This document shows, in pieces, positions 34,962 to 46,759 of a DNA stretch of 64,000 bases. Origin of the DNA: Gerris lacustris (Eukaryota; Arthropoda; Insecta; Hemiptera; Gerridae); NCBI GenBank assembly GCA_951217055.1, contig OX578282.1:45404829-45468828 (forward strand), read 5' to 3'. The notes beneath the pieces were generated by a model that was given only the letters and a program-made list of their open reading frames with translations, searched no databases and was not told the origin of the DNA. Positions within the stretch are counted from its first letter, which is position 1; each line of letters opens with the position of its first letter. The position numbers and the translations under genes are program-made.

Positions 34962-35021
34962 CTTCTTTAGATTGTTACTCCCCTCTGTTTTTTTTATAAG
35001 GGGAGTAACAATCTAAAGAAG
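34962..35021. repeat. perfect 22-bp stem-loop
   Basis: Bases 34962-34983 (starting CTTCTTTAGATTG) are the exact reverse complement of 35000-35021, with a 16-base loop. A weaker third version of the stem (GGAGTAACTGTCTGAAGAAG) lies just upstream at 34928-34947. The size resembles a short miRNA-like or MITE hairpin; expression cannot be judged. Confidence 0.8.
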
Positions 35022-35144
35022 TGCCTGTTTATGTATAAACACTAAGCTTATTCCATATAATACAGGCTGTCGAGTTAAATAAGCCTAGATCTTGTGAGAA
35101 GACCAAGACTGAAATTTTATTGATCACGATCTTTAAAAATCATG

Positions 35145-38100
35145 AGAGTCGAACGTAATTGACACGATAATATCTACCTATTAATTAAATAAGACTGAAG
35201 ATGACCTTGATATAAGGGTCGAAACGTTTCAATTAATAAAATAGTAGTTGTTTTTGGGGTTAAATGTACACCTTATCGGCCATCTTACCTCCCATACATA
35301 TAAAAACAATACCTCTAGTCAGTTTTATTCAACTCGAAATTGGTGGTCAACTTTAAACGCAATAAGTGTTTTTCTTCTGTGATTTTGGTTTATTGCGTTG
35401 TTTTATTTTTATTGGATTTCGTTGCAAATGAAAATGTATCATGTGTGAATTGTAATTCGGTTTTATAAATCGCGATAAATTCTACTAGTTTCGAACCGAA
35501 AACACGTCCTTTCTCTAAATTTATATTAAATGGAAATTTACAAGGAAGTTTTGAATCAAGATAACTTTTTCAGAAGTGTAAATTTAACACGAGTTCTTTC
35601 TAGTAGTTTTCCAAAGTTAGGAATTTATAACTAAGATACATGGATTGCTAAGTATTTTTATCAAGTTACAAAATGTTACAGCAGTATTTGTTAAATTTAT
35701 TTTTACATTTACATTTATTAGCGCGACGAGTCCCGAACACTAAAGGAACATTTCTACCACAAAAGAAGACACACATATACAAAGACAACGTCCCAAAACC
35801 TAATCCACTGGAATAAATTGAGTTGCTAAAAACCACAGTAAATACAATAGAAATAAAGAAAACACTGATTCAGAAATAATAGGTTTTATTGGACTTATAT
35901 TTGGTCTAGCTTAAGTTAGTTTTAAATGAACTTACTCTTTATTATTTTATTTATTATTTTATTTTACATTGATTCCATCAAAGGCTACATTTGTAAACAG
36001 TGAACACTTTTTGTTGATGATTCAATTTAAGCTTAAACATCGATGATCATATTTTATTTTATTATTATCTAGCTAGTCTGCCCTGCATAAAAAAAAATAT
36101 TCAAAAAAGATTTGAGTAACAGAAAAACACTTGTTTCAACGACAAAATAGCCACCATTAAAAACCGCCATTTTGTATTTTCTTCTAATTCCATTATTCTC
36201 TTCACGTTATATTTGATCTCTGTACTAAGTTTATTTTCTATTCAATATTATTTATACAAACTGATTTTAATGATTGTAGAACATTTAAAATGGTCGTCAT
36301 TCCACCTTCTAGGTATAATCGAAATTCCGGTTCCAGGATGTTCTTTTAGACCAAGTTTCAGCTTTTTAGTTAAGCAGGCTTAAGACCTCAGAATGACAGC
36401 CACTCAAATTATAGGGCATACCATATTTATAATAAATAGCCATATTTAAATGAAGTGTTAAACAAATATTTATATTCTATACTATTTATTTTTCTGGGAT
36501 TATAATTTGGAAGCATAGTAATACTTTTATCTTTGTATTAGTAAGAGTGAGAAAGTAAAAAATAAAAACTTTTCTATCCCACCTTCCCCCTTCATCAACT
36601 CCCTTTTAAAAGCAACAGAAATGAAAAAGGATGGAGAAGGCTGAAGTTAAAATTATTAGCATGAGAAATGTCCGAGAGGGAGGGGTGCCATTTAATACCG
36701 GACTCTCTAAATCATTTATTCTAACCTCCACCTCCTCCCCGTCTAGTAGTAGCGGAGTTCGTAATTGTACATAATTTATTGTAGTAAGGTTACGTTGGGA
36801 CCTGGGGGTGCAATGGGAGGGGGTAGTAAATCCGAGCTGAGCCCCTAATGAAATAGGGGTTTCCGAGAGGCAGCACCCTCTTCCCGTGGCAGTGGGAAGG
36901 GGGCAGAGAAGAACATTAAGGGGGTAGGCCTCGTTAAGTATGATAAATTTTATTCTATGATTAAAGGGTTCGATCAGAGTCAAACCAGCTCTCTTTTTTT
37001 GGTGGGTCTAGCAAAAATCATTTTACTGAAGTTCGAAAAATCGGCTGGAGAAGTAAGCTTTTCAATTAGTGTGAAAATTCAATTATCGACAACTTTCAAA
37101 TTGTGTAAATTATCCTTTTTGAAAGTGCTTCATTCCAATTTACGACCAAGATTTTACAGTACTCACTGAACCAGTAAATTTAATCAGTTTCTTGTCCATG
37201 CCAATAATCTAAAATCACCTACTGCTTTTAGATGTCTTCGCGTCTTCATCAGAAACTACGATCCTTGCAGGGCTCATGCTAGGAATCAGTGACTACATTT
37301 TCTAGTGTATGGTTATGTGGGCAAAGCCATTAAATAAAATTCTTAGGTATTAGGCTTTCGTTTAGGTATTAGGTACGACAAGGATGATCAAATAAATGAA
37401 GATAGGCGAAAGCAAGGTGTAATGGGCATCATTAGGATAGAAGAGAGGAAGAGGAAGTCCAAAAGTGAAATTAGATGACGAATTGAAGAAATTGCTGTGT
37501 TAGGAGAGTAGTATTTAGACAGGCAGGAGTGGAAACATATGCGATGTTTATACTTAAAATGGTTGCTTATAGTGTAAATCACATATTTTTATTGTTATTA
37601 GATGTTCTTGGTTGAAGTTTTACCTTTTTATGTACTAGAGAAACTTAGTTTTATAAGGTTATTTCTATGTTTTATGATTTATTTCTATGTTGTATAGTTG
37701 TGTAATGTTGTATAGCCTGTTATCTTATTGTTATATGTGTGCGTTATATAGTTCTATAGAATTGATTTATTATCAATATTATTTTAGTTTGCTTTATTTG
37801 AATTTATAAGTATATACATATATAGGGTAATTTTGTGTAATAGTACTCTTACTTTCTCACAAATATGATTATTATTATTATTAGATAAACAAACAACAAT
37901 TTTTTGTGTCAAAGATCTTAACTTTGTGTTTTCTATATGTACAGTCAGGCTTAAAGAGCCTTTGTAAAGATTGGGTAGTGAGGTGCCGCACCATTTAGTA
38001 TAATAATATTATAGCCTTCATGGTGGATAATAATAGTTTTATTTGAGACCAGAAACGTTGTAGATTCTCTCAATTCCTGTTTTACTTAACGCATGTAAAA

Positions 38101-38703
38101 GTAAGTTTTAATGACAAAATTCTCTTGGATTCTATCCACAAATAATTATTTTGAATGTACCAAGGCTGTTTGAAATCATGAAAGATATTGTTTATAATGA
38201 GAAGTGAAGTCAAACGGAAGGTCAATCTCAGAAACAACTCCTTTACAGAAGATTTCAATGTACATATTTCCGATCGCTTCTTTTTCCCAATCTCTTCCTA
38301 CACTAGGCTTTTCAGGTCTTACTGATTACCTTGTAACAGCATATAATATACCGCCTCTAACTGTTTGCTATTTGGATCTAATAAGTATATAAATGCTGGA
38401 TACCAAATACAAAAGATTCGAAAGACATTCTCCATGTGCTCCTCAATACTTCCTATTGTAATGTTCACCTACATTAATTTGATATTTTTACCCCTCGTAA
38501 TCAAATATGTAGGGGGTTAAGTTTTTTTTTTTTTAATTATCCATGTAATTTAGTACTCGATTCATTATTATAAATTTTCTTTATCTGTTGTCTCCTATAA
38601 AGTATTTCTAGTTTTAATTATTTTTGTTTAAATGCTCATCAATAGGAAGGGTATTAGAAGGGATGTTCTGGTTTTTATAGATGAAATATATTTTTCTCTT
38701 TTT
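35145..38703. other. about 3.5 kb without recognised genes
   Basis: The motif at 35195-35232 (GAAGATGACCTTGATATAAG then GTCGAAACGTTTC) matches 4733-4775 in reverse. Bases 36600-36960 are less AT-rich; the 125-codon minus-strand frame there has no recognisable domain. The remainder shows nothing. Confidence 0.4.
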
Positions 38704-39437
38704 ATTGAAGCGAGCGTAAGCGAGCTTCTTACATTCAACAAATTATGCATCTTGTCTGTCTGTCTGTCTGACTGTCCGTCAGTAACGTTTACGTGTCAAA
38801 CGATAACTTGAGTAAAAGTTAACCAAATTAGTTTTGATATTTGGTATACATATTCCTTTTACTAATGCTCAGGCTAAGTTCGTTGGATAGCCTTATCCGT
38901 CCAAGATTTCGCTCGCAACGCTCGCGTTAATGTGAGCTTCAAATGTAAAATTGTAATTCCGCCGACGGGAAAAGATTCTATCATCACCTATTCGATAAGA
39001 CGAACATTTTTTAGTAAAACTAACAGCGACACCGCTATGAATTAATATAAAGATGGTTAAAACTATTAAAGCGGATCTAAACGTTTATACAGTAGAAAAA
39101 ACAACGATTTTACCCATATCTTACGTTCTAACGTAACGATTTTAATAAAACTTCATATACATCGTCTAAAGTACATCGTGCATGCAAAATTTCAACTTGA
39201 TACAAGCAGAGGGTTTTTAGTAGTGAAGTAATACATTTATAATAATAGTTTAAAAGCTACTGTTAGGATTCTTATTGGAGCATAGTTATATAGGTTTATC
39301 TAGGAAGGTGAGCTTTGTACCAAGTACCCCCACTCTACCCCACACTACCCTCTTCCACTTATCTTTAACTACGGCATCCATCATGATTAATACATTTCTC
39401 AATATTCAGTATTTTATTGCAATAAGCTCGCTTCAAT
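38704..39437 (+). mobile_element. 734-bp TIR element with hairpin head
   Basis: ATTGAAGCGAGC at 38704-38715 is matched by GCTCGCTTCAAT at 39426-39437. The left end also folds on itself (GAAGC at 38707 with GCTTC at 38724). A GTCTGTCTGTCTGACTGTCC run follows, then GATATTTGGTATACAT and AACAGCGACACCGCTATGAA, so its body is related to family A although its head is different. Non-coding. Confidence 0.75.
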
Positions 39438-41635
39438 GATAGAGCCATGCGATGCCTAGTTATTTTCAGTTTAAGTTATCTAGTGTTATTATTAGCTAGT
39501 GATACCTCAGTGATTTTGTTGTTTTAATAATTTGTTTTGTTTAACTTTGATTTTAGTCATCGCATCTGTTTTTCCTCGGGCAAGTTAGCCCTTAAAAACA
39601 TTTTGAACATTTTGATTTACTTGTTCTAACTTTCTCGGCCAACTTGTTTTTCCCTTCCTGGACTTTCTCGGGTTCAAATCCCTAATTGACTTTATCATAC
39701 AACTTACTTACTCAGTCTAATTATAATATAACTCTATTTTCTCTTTCCTTTCCATCTCGTTCTCTTTTGTTAACTCCCCTTCGCCGGCGTTAATCAACTT
39801 CGTCCTTTAAGGGAAGGATGTTTACACTCCGTGAAAACTTTTTTCCCCCTTTTTTGCTTCTTCTTCTTTATTGTTTACATTAATTAAAATTGAGGCTGTT
39901 TTGTTCAAGTTTTATGAAAAGAGAAGATGTAGGAAATGTTAAAGACAAAGTTGTTAGAAATTAACAATTTTTTAGACAATTAAGTTACTTTATACGCATA
40001 CTTATAATAATAATATTCCATTGCCCACAATAGCCACAGCCAATAGCCCTTGGAAGGTTTGGGCCTTTCAAAGGGCTTATACAATAACTTATACCCGGTG
40101 GCCGCATTTCGCTCCATCGGCGGTATAAATAAACCATATAAAAAATTTGGTCTCTACTAGTAGATTTTTAAGGGTGACTTTACGTAGGTTTATTAAGTCA
40201 ATATTTAATTATAAATATCATAGAGGGCTTACATAAAATTTGTCAAGATGTAGGAATTTAAATAATACATACAATTCGGAATTACTTTCTAAATTAAATT
40301 TTAATTTTGATTTAATAATCCTATTAATATTTAATAAGACGTTTACTTGGAATTGATAATTATTTTAAAGTATAAAAGTACATCTTAGTCTGTTAGATAC
40401 CTGCTCCAAACCCTTTCTTATTGAAAATAAAATTTTACTTCATCTAGAAATAAGGGGGGGGGGGAATAAAAATGATATAAAAAAAAGGGAGGAAGCGAGA
40501 AATGGAGAAAGAAAAATTAGGCCTTAGAGTCGGTGTAAATGAGCGCGGAATAAAATTACTCGGGAAAATAAAGGAGGGAAAATGAAGAAATTGGGCGGGC
40601 TCGATTTGACAGTGATATGTTGCTTCTCCCCCCCCCCCCCCCCCGTGCCTAATACACCGACCCAAATTGCCTCTTTTTCCCCTCTTTGAATCAACACGCT
40701 GTGAAATTCGCGACAAATTTATTTCAGCAAAATGTCTAGCGTTTTGTGCTTTTTAAAAATTCACTCTCACCCAATATAGTTTTTTTTTGGTAATATCTCG
40801 TTGGAATTTTAGAAATGAGAAGAGTAAATTTGATTAAGTTTTGGTTTATTATATGTATATTACTTTCTGTTGTTGCATTACTTAAAGATTATTGCGCATG
40901 ATTTTGAAATTTACTCTATCTGTATGCAGTATAATACTCAGGTATTACTAAAATAATAATATAATTTATGATTTAACGTTTACTCCATCAACGAACCAAA
41001 TGTGGACACAATTTATATTGGTCAATACAGCTCTTATTTATTTAAGTTAAACGAATTCACTCTATTATAATTTAACCTAACCTTTATTAGCCAAAGAAAA
41101 CACAAATACACATGCACGTTTTAAAAATGTAATTGAACAAATGAAAAGTCGTAAGTACAAATATTTCTTACATATTTAGTTATATGAATAACACTGTGGC
41201 ATTACAGCCCGTGTAGTCCAGGCGCGGAATAAAAATGCTCTTCTATGACCAGCAGCCGCCAACTTCCCACTCCTACTTTTCTCAGGCCTTCATGTAAATC
41301 TTCCAGCCATCTCAGTTTGGGGCTGTTCCTTTTTCCTACCGGAGCGGAGGAAGGGTGAAAGCTCACTTAACTTTATATGTCCTAAAGTTTTTTAGGACTT
41401 CTTTCCATTGACATCTATATCACTGCCGATATCAAGTCATATGAAGCTGTTAAAAATCCTTTTTTGTAACCCTAAAACATATTTAAGTTTTCTTCAAAAA
41501 GAGTCAACCATTGGGTTTGGATTATATATCTTTTTCTATTAATTATTTAAAAATACTATTTATAACTTAAATAGTTAAACAATTTTTTGTCCTCTGATAG
41601 GATGAGTTTTCATTATCCACAAAGATCAGTTTTTC
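39438..41635. other. about 2.2 kb without recognised genes
   Basis: A B-box-like GGTTCAAATCC at 39672-39682 has no accompanying tRNA fold. Poly-G/C runs occur at 40453-40463 and 40628-40644. Open frames here are low-complexity. Confidence 0.4.
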
Positions 41636-41639
41636 TTTT

Positions 41640-42125
41640 ATTATTTCACTTTCTAAAGGGTTCCCCAAAGTTAACGCAAGACTTGAATTTTTCCGCCAGT
41701 TGTGCTGTTGGCAACCCTGAAGAAAAACAACAATTCGAAAGCTAGGACTTAAGGATTAGTAAAGATGGTGCGTTACACGAAACAGCAACGTGTTTTTATT
41801 ATTGATCGTGATTTAACACGATAAATTTATTTTATTTAATTCAACTTATTTAATGTATTTATTTAATTTTACCCCCTAGGCCCTAGACCGTGTGATTTAA
41901 TACCATTTATTTTTATGGAGTTATTTGAATTCAAAGGTTCCACAAAACAATGTCAATAAGCCCACAACCCCCCTGCATTAACGGAAGAAATTAAACGCTG
42001 CATCACGAAATTCAGCCACATTTATGCATGTCATGGAAAATTTCGGTAAAAGAGTGCATATGTGCCAGCAAAGCCGTGGAGGCCATTTGCCCGATGTGTT
42101 ATTCCATAAATAACCCTATCCTATG
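41640..42125 (+). pseudogene. internally deleted mariner-like element (DUF4817-type transposase ends)
   Basis: ATG at 41765 begins MVRYTKQQRVFII, the N-terminal helix-turn-helix start of this transposase group, and stops after about 20 codons. From about 41883 the sequence jumps to the C-terminal end: PCDLIPFIFMELFEF (expected 'PCDFFLWGYLK' type), then, in another frame, NFGKRVHMCQQSRGGHLPD. The catalytic middle is missing, so the element is a deletion derivative. The left side (GGTTCCCCAAAGTTAACGCA) resembles the usual terminus; the right terminus is replaced by the 3' end of a family A repeat. Confidence 0.7.
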
Positions 42126-42149
42126 TACTTTATGATTAAATAAAAATAG

Positions 42150-42655
42150 ACTGCCAATTAGTGTGGCACATAGCTTCCTCGCATCCTATCACGTATTTTA
42201 TTGATTTTGTACTTTTACAAGCCATTATTGTCTAATTGTCTGTTTCCCCCGTTTTCTTAATCTGTCAAAATTGTTTAGATTTTTTACATACATTAAAGTA
42301 TCAATGTACTTTATTGTTATAATGTTTATTGTGTAAAAACTATTAATAGTTTTAGCGATCTTTAACACTTCATAGCGGTGTCGCTGTTAGTTTTATTGAA
42401 AAATTGTATTTGAAAAAAATGTTTGCCTCATTGAATAGATGAAGTTAGATTTTTTTCCCGACCTAAAATTCCAATTTTAAATTTGAATTTCACGTTTACG
42501 CGAGCGTTGCTCGTGAACGCTTGGACGGATAATGTTGTCCAACGAACTCGTCCTGGGCATTGGTAAAATGAACATGTCTACCAAATTTCATTAAAATCGG
42601 TTGACATTTACTCAAGTTATCGTCGCACGTTTCATAATTCGCGGACACACAGACC

Positions 42656-42703
<48 letters not shown>

Positions 42704-42833
42704 CGAGACCAAAAATGATCCCTGATGTCTGAAACGGATTTCTGTCTTGGAATTTTTAAAATCGGAGGCATAAAAGTATTTCGTTCTCAAAAGTGAACAC
42801 AATGCTTCCGTTACCTTCGGTAAGCTCGGAAGC
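42150..42833 (-). repeat. hairpin-headed repeat, family A copy 2 (fullest)
   Basis: The head hairpin at 42804-42833 is perfect (GCTTCCG/CGGAAGC outside, TTACC/GGTAA inside). The GTCT run covers 42656-42708 on this strand and is longer than in copy 1. A second structured block, GTTCACGAGCAACGCTCGCG then CGTGAAC, lies at about 42497-42521. It contains the ~120-bp segment missing from copy 1. Open frames at 42496-42771 and 42632-42844 are products of the repeat. Confidence 0.85.
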
Positions 42834-44084
42834 AAAAATAACAATCTAAAGACTAAAAACTGTGTTTTCTTTTTACTTCAAATCTTGCGTTAATTTTGGA
42901 ACACCCTTTATAAGCTCTCGATTGTAACTTACTATCAGATAAGGCGTTTAATATTTTAAACATGGTATCTTTAAGTTAATAAAAAAAAATACATATATAT
43001 ATTTATCTTAGGGACAGGAGTATATTTATGAATGAATGAATAGCGTGATCATGATGCATCCAATGACTATAATAGTACCTACTAACTATTGCATAAGAAT
43101 TCAATTTACTGTAAAATTAATTGTGCCATTGGATTTGATAATGAGATTGATATTTAAGGCCTTGCCATAATAAAATCCGAAGAAATATTTCAATGTCAAA
43201 ATTTATGTCATATTGCCTCGATATGTGAATCAATTATAAAGTGTTTATATTTAAATCGAAAGCCAGAGTTTACTATGACGTCGTGAGTGGTTTCGAATTT
43301 AATTCGTTAGATTTACAATAACTTAAGATAATAACTATTTTTCTAATAACTAAATATAAAACTAAAAAAACATTAGAGACTGTAAATTATTTAACTGCTG
43401 AGTTTTCAGAATTTCAGCTTTTCAAAGCAGATTAGAAAAAAGGAAAACAGTTTTTTTTATTGATTCAGCAATAAAATGAGGCGCAAACTTGTTCCGTTCT
43501 CTAAGATGAATTTATTGCCTCTCGGTCATAAATCTAAATCCTAAACCAGTTTTACATTTAAATCTGGGCGAGCGTCTCGGCTCGCTTACCAATATATTTC
43601 CCCTCAAACTAGCTCCACTCGTTAGGGGAATTTCGGTTCGGGTTTTAGAAGTGATTAATTCTAGCCAATTAAGTAATAAAACTCTTTAGATTTTGGGAAA
43701 GGGGTTGTGTATAGGCGAGCGATATATATGGACCAAATTCGTCTTTATAAAATGAGATTAAAAAAAGTCAAACCGACACCAAGCGGATGCTTTCTCTTAA
43801 TCACCATCCCCATAAACCTTTCATTTGCATTAGTAAAAATATTTTTTTATCAGAAATTTAGTACTATTTTTAGCATTCTTCCACTTGCCTACACTCATCA
43901 AATTATTCTATGAATTTCACTAAACTTTTGTAAGTTACATTAAATTCCTGTAATTTAATTCTAAATTCCACACCCAATTAGTACAGTATAAATGATTATA
44001 TTAACCGTTTATAATAATAGGAACTACTAGCTACCTAAAAAGAAAATATTTTATTAATTATATGTATCATATTTGTTTGTTTTA
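42834..44084. other. AT-rich stretch without recognised genes
   Basis: A 6-bp hairpin GCGAGC/GCTCGC near 43569-43586 is the only structure noted. Confidence 0.35.
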
Positions 44085-44129
44085 AATAAAGTGTTTTTGG
44101 AAAAAAAGAAAAAAAAAAAAAAAAAAAAA
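44085..44129 (+). other. polyadenylation signal with A tail (retroposed 3' end?)
   Basis: AATAAA at 44085-44090 is followed 11 bp later by an A-rich run to 44129. This is the layout of a reverse-transcribed mRNA or LINE 3' end. The sequence to its left shows no recognisable coding remnant. Confidence 0.45.
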
Positions 44130-44713
44130 TGTTTACTCCCTAATTATTAAATTTTTTAATAAAGCGTTGATGCTTGACGTGTAAAACTTGGGATTCGTTG
44201 CTGTAGTAATAACGACATCACAACTTTAGTCTTGCGTATGAGTTTAACTAGTTGGCTAAACTTTAAGTTTTGGTGTTAAAATTTGAACGACTTTTCGGCT
44301 AAGAATAACTTTTGTTATGAGTCATTTTATTTTGTTCTCAACTTGACAGTGACATTACCATTTAAAATGAAATTTTCCTTTGTTTCAATACTTCTATTCA
44401 CTATTAGCTTTAAAGTTTTGTCTAAAGAGGTGTTTTTCCTTACGAGGTGATGTATAAGAAGCCTTCTTTTTACCCCACTTTCAAATTTATTTAAATTATA
44501 TCACATTCTGGAAACTTTGTCTCAAAAACATTTTATTTTACCAATCTAATAATGTAATGCTAGCGAGTTTTAAAATATTATTTTGTGAAAAACGTTATAG
44601 TGAAAAGGTTCTGGTCCATCGACTAATCCCTTTGGCGTAAAAAATTTAGAATATAAAAATAAATAAATTTAAAATAAAAAGCCAAAATAATAATAAAAAG
44701 ACCGTAAGTCTAA

Positions 44714-45120
44714 AGCATCCCCTACACGATCAAGCCGCTTGATCAAAACATCGTGTCAAGCATAATTGATAGCCTATGAACCCGTTTGATGCTTGAGTCA
44801 AGCCTTGACGGAAATTTATGGAAAGTTTGAATGAGTCAAGCGGCTTGACGGGGCGCTTGATAGTCTAGAGCAATTTTGCTCAAGCATTCCATCAATCACC
44901 TGCTCGACACACCAAATCCTGATTCGAAACAATAGTATCTACACAATACTGATTTATTACAGTCCAAGAGGAGCAGTTCACTAGTCGAAAACTCCGCTAC
45001 AAATGAGTGTTGATGAAAAGATTGATGGGATGCTTGATGCGCCCCAAGGCGGCTTGAAGGTCGTGTCCATCAGCTTGATGTGATGTTTTGATCAAGCTGC
45101 TTGATCGGGTAGGGGCTGCT
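44714..45120. mobile_element. 407-bp MITE with TAA target duplications (PIF/Harbinger-like)
   Basis: The left end AGCATCCCCTACACGATC and the right end (reverse complement AGCAGCCCCTACCCGATC) stay matched for about 40 bp, through GCTTGATCAAAACATC. TAA flanks both ends (44711-44713 and 45121-45123), a 3-bp TWA duplication as in PIF/Harbinger. The interior repeats AAGC and CTTGA motifs many times. Non-coding. Confidence 0.75.
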
Positions 45121-45123
45121 TAA

Positions 45124-46140
45124 GATGGTTTTAAAACTGTGTTATAGGTTAGAAGTTTATTATTCAGAGTAATTTTGGACCTACGATCTACAAGACGAAG
45201 TAGCAACTTGTAGCGTCTTGAAATGTCAATACGTTTAGTCTTTGTGTAATTTTTCGAGGTGAGTCAACGATCAAGGTGAAGGTTGGATGTTAGGAGAAAT
45301 ATTATATCCAATATATTATTATTTTGCAGTATATGTACAGCTGTTTGTCGCTCTATTAGCTACAAAAGTAACTAAGTGTAAGAGTTGTATTAGAGGAGTC
45401 ATATTTCACGATTAAGTTGGCTGACAATCTGCGTTTATTCGGATTTCAGCTTGGGAGATTCCAGAAATCTCGTCTGCTTCGTTTTCTTATCCGCTTTATT
45501 ACACCCGTGTTACCACATTTTATCACATTTCTTCTTCTCTAGATTTCGTGTCAACTCTGCCTTTTTCGGGTTAGGTGGGTTTTAGGCTCTATCCCGAGTA
45601 TGTTTATCTTTTATTAATTTTTTTTTTTTTGTATTATTTTCCTCTTATTAATTTCTTCTCTATTAACAATGTCAATAGTATATTTAATTAGAAGACAGCA
45701 CTTGTAAATACCACCTACCTTAAATTTAGTTTTTTGCCAGATAATTAAAAGCTAAAATAAAAAGGAATTAAAAAAATGTATAAAAAACTATCACATTCAT
45801 ACATAAGAACATAACAATTTTCTTCGAGATAAATAGGCTTTGAAATTTTCTTCATACATAGTGGGTTTACTTATTGCTCTAACAATTATTGTATTTGGTT
45901 GCAGGAATATGAAAATTTTAAGCAGTTTCTTTACAATGTCTTCTGAAGTCGTGTTTTGAACTTAGGAATGTTATTTGCCCTTCTTTTTAGTTGACCTTAC
46001 TGTTACCTTACAAAGCCAAGAAAATGCCTAGAAATATAAACAATGTACTAGAGGAAACGAAGAAACAAAAGGACGTGGTTTCCTTTGCTGAAGGGTTTTC
46101 GAAATTGACTGGCAAGGGTTTGTGGTATTTGGTTTAGGAA
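45124..46140. other. AT-rich stretch without recognised genes
   Basis: Nothing recognisable on either strand. Confidence 0.35.
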
Positions 46141-46322
46141 GGTTCTCTCTTGGGTTTGCAAAGGCACAGTTATGTTAGACGTTGTAGAAGAGCGGAGCGA
46201 GGGGCCGGGCCGAGTCATTATTCAAATACTAGAAAGGGTAGGTTAGTAGGATAGCTGTATCAGGAGGAGCGAGGACTATTTGTTAAGGTCCCTTCCGCGG
46301 CGAACCTTATTGCAGGATGTAA

Positions 46323-46622
46323 GCCACGGAGAGGAGAAACGGCCCGGGAGACTTGTGTGTATCCAGGCCGTGGAGGACCATTAGTTATGTTAGCGGCAAC
46401 TTCCAGGTGGAGGTAGAGAGGACTGGATTTCCAAGAGAGGAACTACTGGGGATTAGATTCCCTTTAGACGTCAGGACGCGGAGAAACAGAGACAGAAGGC
46501 TCCAACCAGATATATCCCTACAGCCGAGAGATAGACGTGACGCCGTCATACAACCTGAATATCCCCAAGTGAGAGCAGCTCCCCCTGCTTACCAGATCGA
46601 TATCGAATGTCAAGTGATATAA
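46323..46622 (+). other. unexplained GC-richer open frame, 89+ codons
   Basis: The frame opens after a stop at 46320-46322 and ends at TAA 46620-46622; it has no ATG, the nominal start at 46353 being TTG. The translation is Arg/Pro-rich and ends with RAAPPAYQIDIECQVI, containing a PPxY motif (residues 77-80 from 46353). Composition differs clearly from the AT-rich surroundings (the patch runs about 46150-46760). It could be a terminal exon, a retroposed gene piece or part of an unrecognised element. No domain is recognised. Confidence 0.25.
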
Positions 46623-46759
46623 AGGTAACAATAGAAGAACGGCGAGAAGGATGACGTGACAAGGTGTGAAGGAATCAAAAGCTACATCTCGATGTTCTGT
46701 TATGCGACGTCCCGTGATGAACTGGTGATGGGATGTGAAACAAATTATTACAAACAAAA

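Larger units (their letters stand above)
33862..35144. mobile_element. 1.28-kb inverted-repeat unit with 120-bp arms
   Basis: The left arm 33862-33981 and right arm 35025-35144 are reverse complements at roughly 85-90% by eye. Shared blocks include TCTCACAAGATCTAGGCTTA, GCCTGTATTATAT and GTTTATACATAAACA. Between them lie a Jockey 3' end and a perfect 22-bp hairpin. It may be a foldback element that received a retroelement insertion. Confidence 0.7.

Noticed and set aside
36606..36983. 125-codon minus-strand frame in a GC-richer patch
   Set aside because: No domain, signal or repeat partner recognised; the nominal start is not convincing and the end is low-complexity hydrophobic.
39660..39690. 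GGTTCAAATCC B-box match suggesting a tRNA
   Set aside because: No acceptor stem, anticodon arm or A box at the right spacing.
42496..42844. Cys/Ser/Val-rich frames (LSVCLSV repeats), also at 2590-2835 and 8761-8967
   Set aside because: Translation of GTCT runs in dispersed repeats, seen in several unrelated positions.
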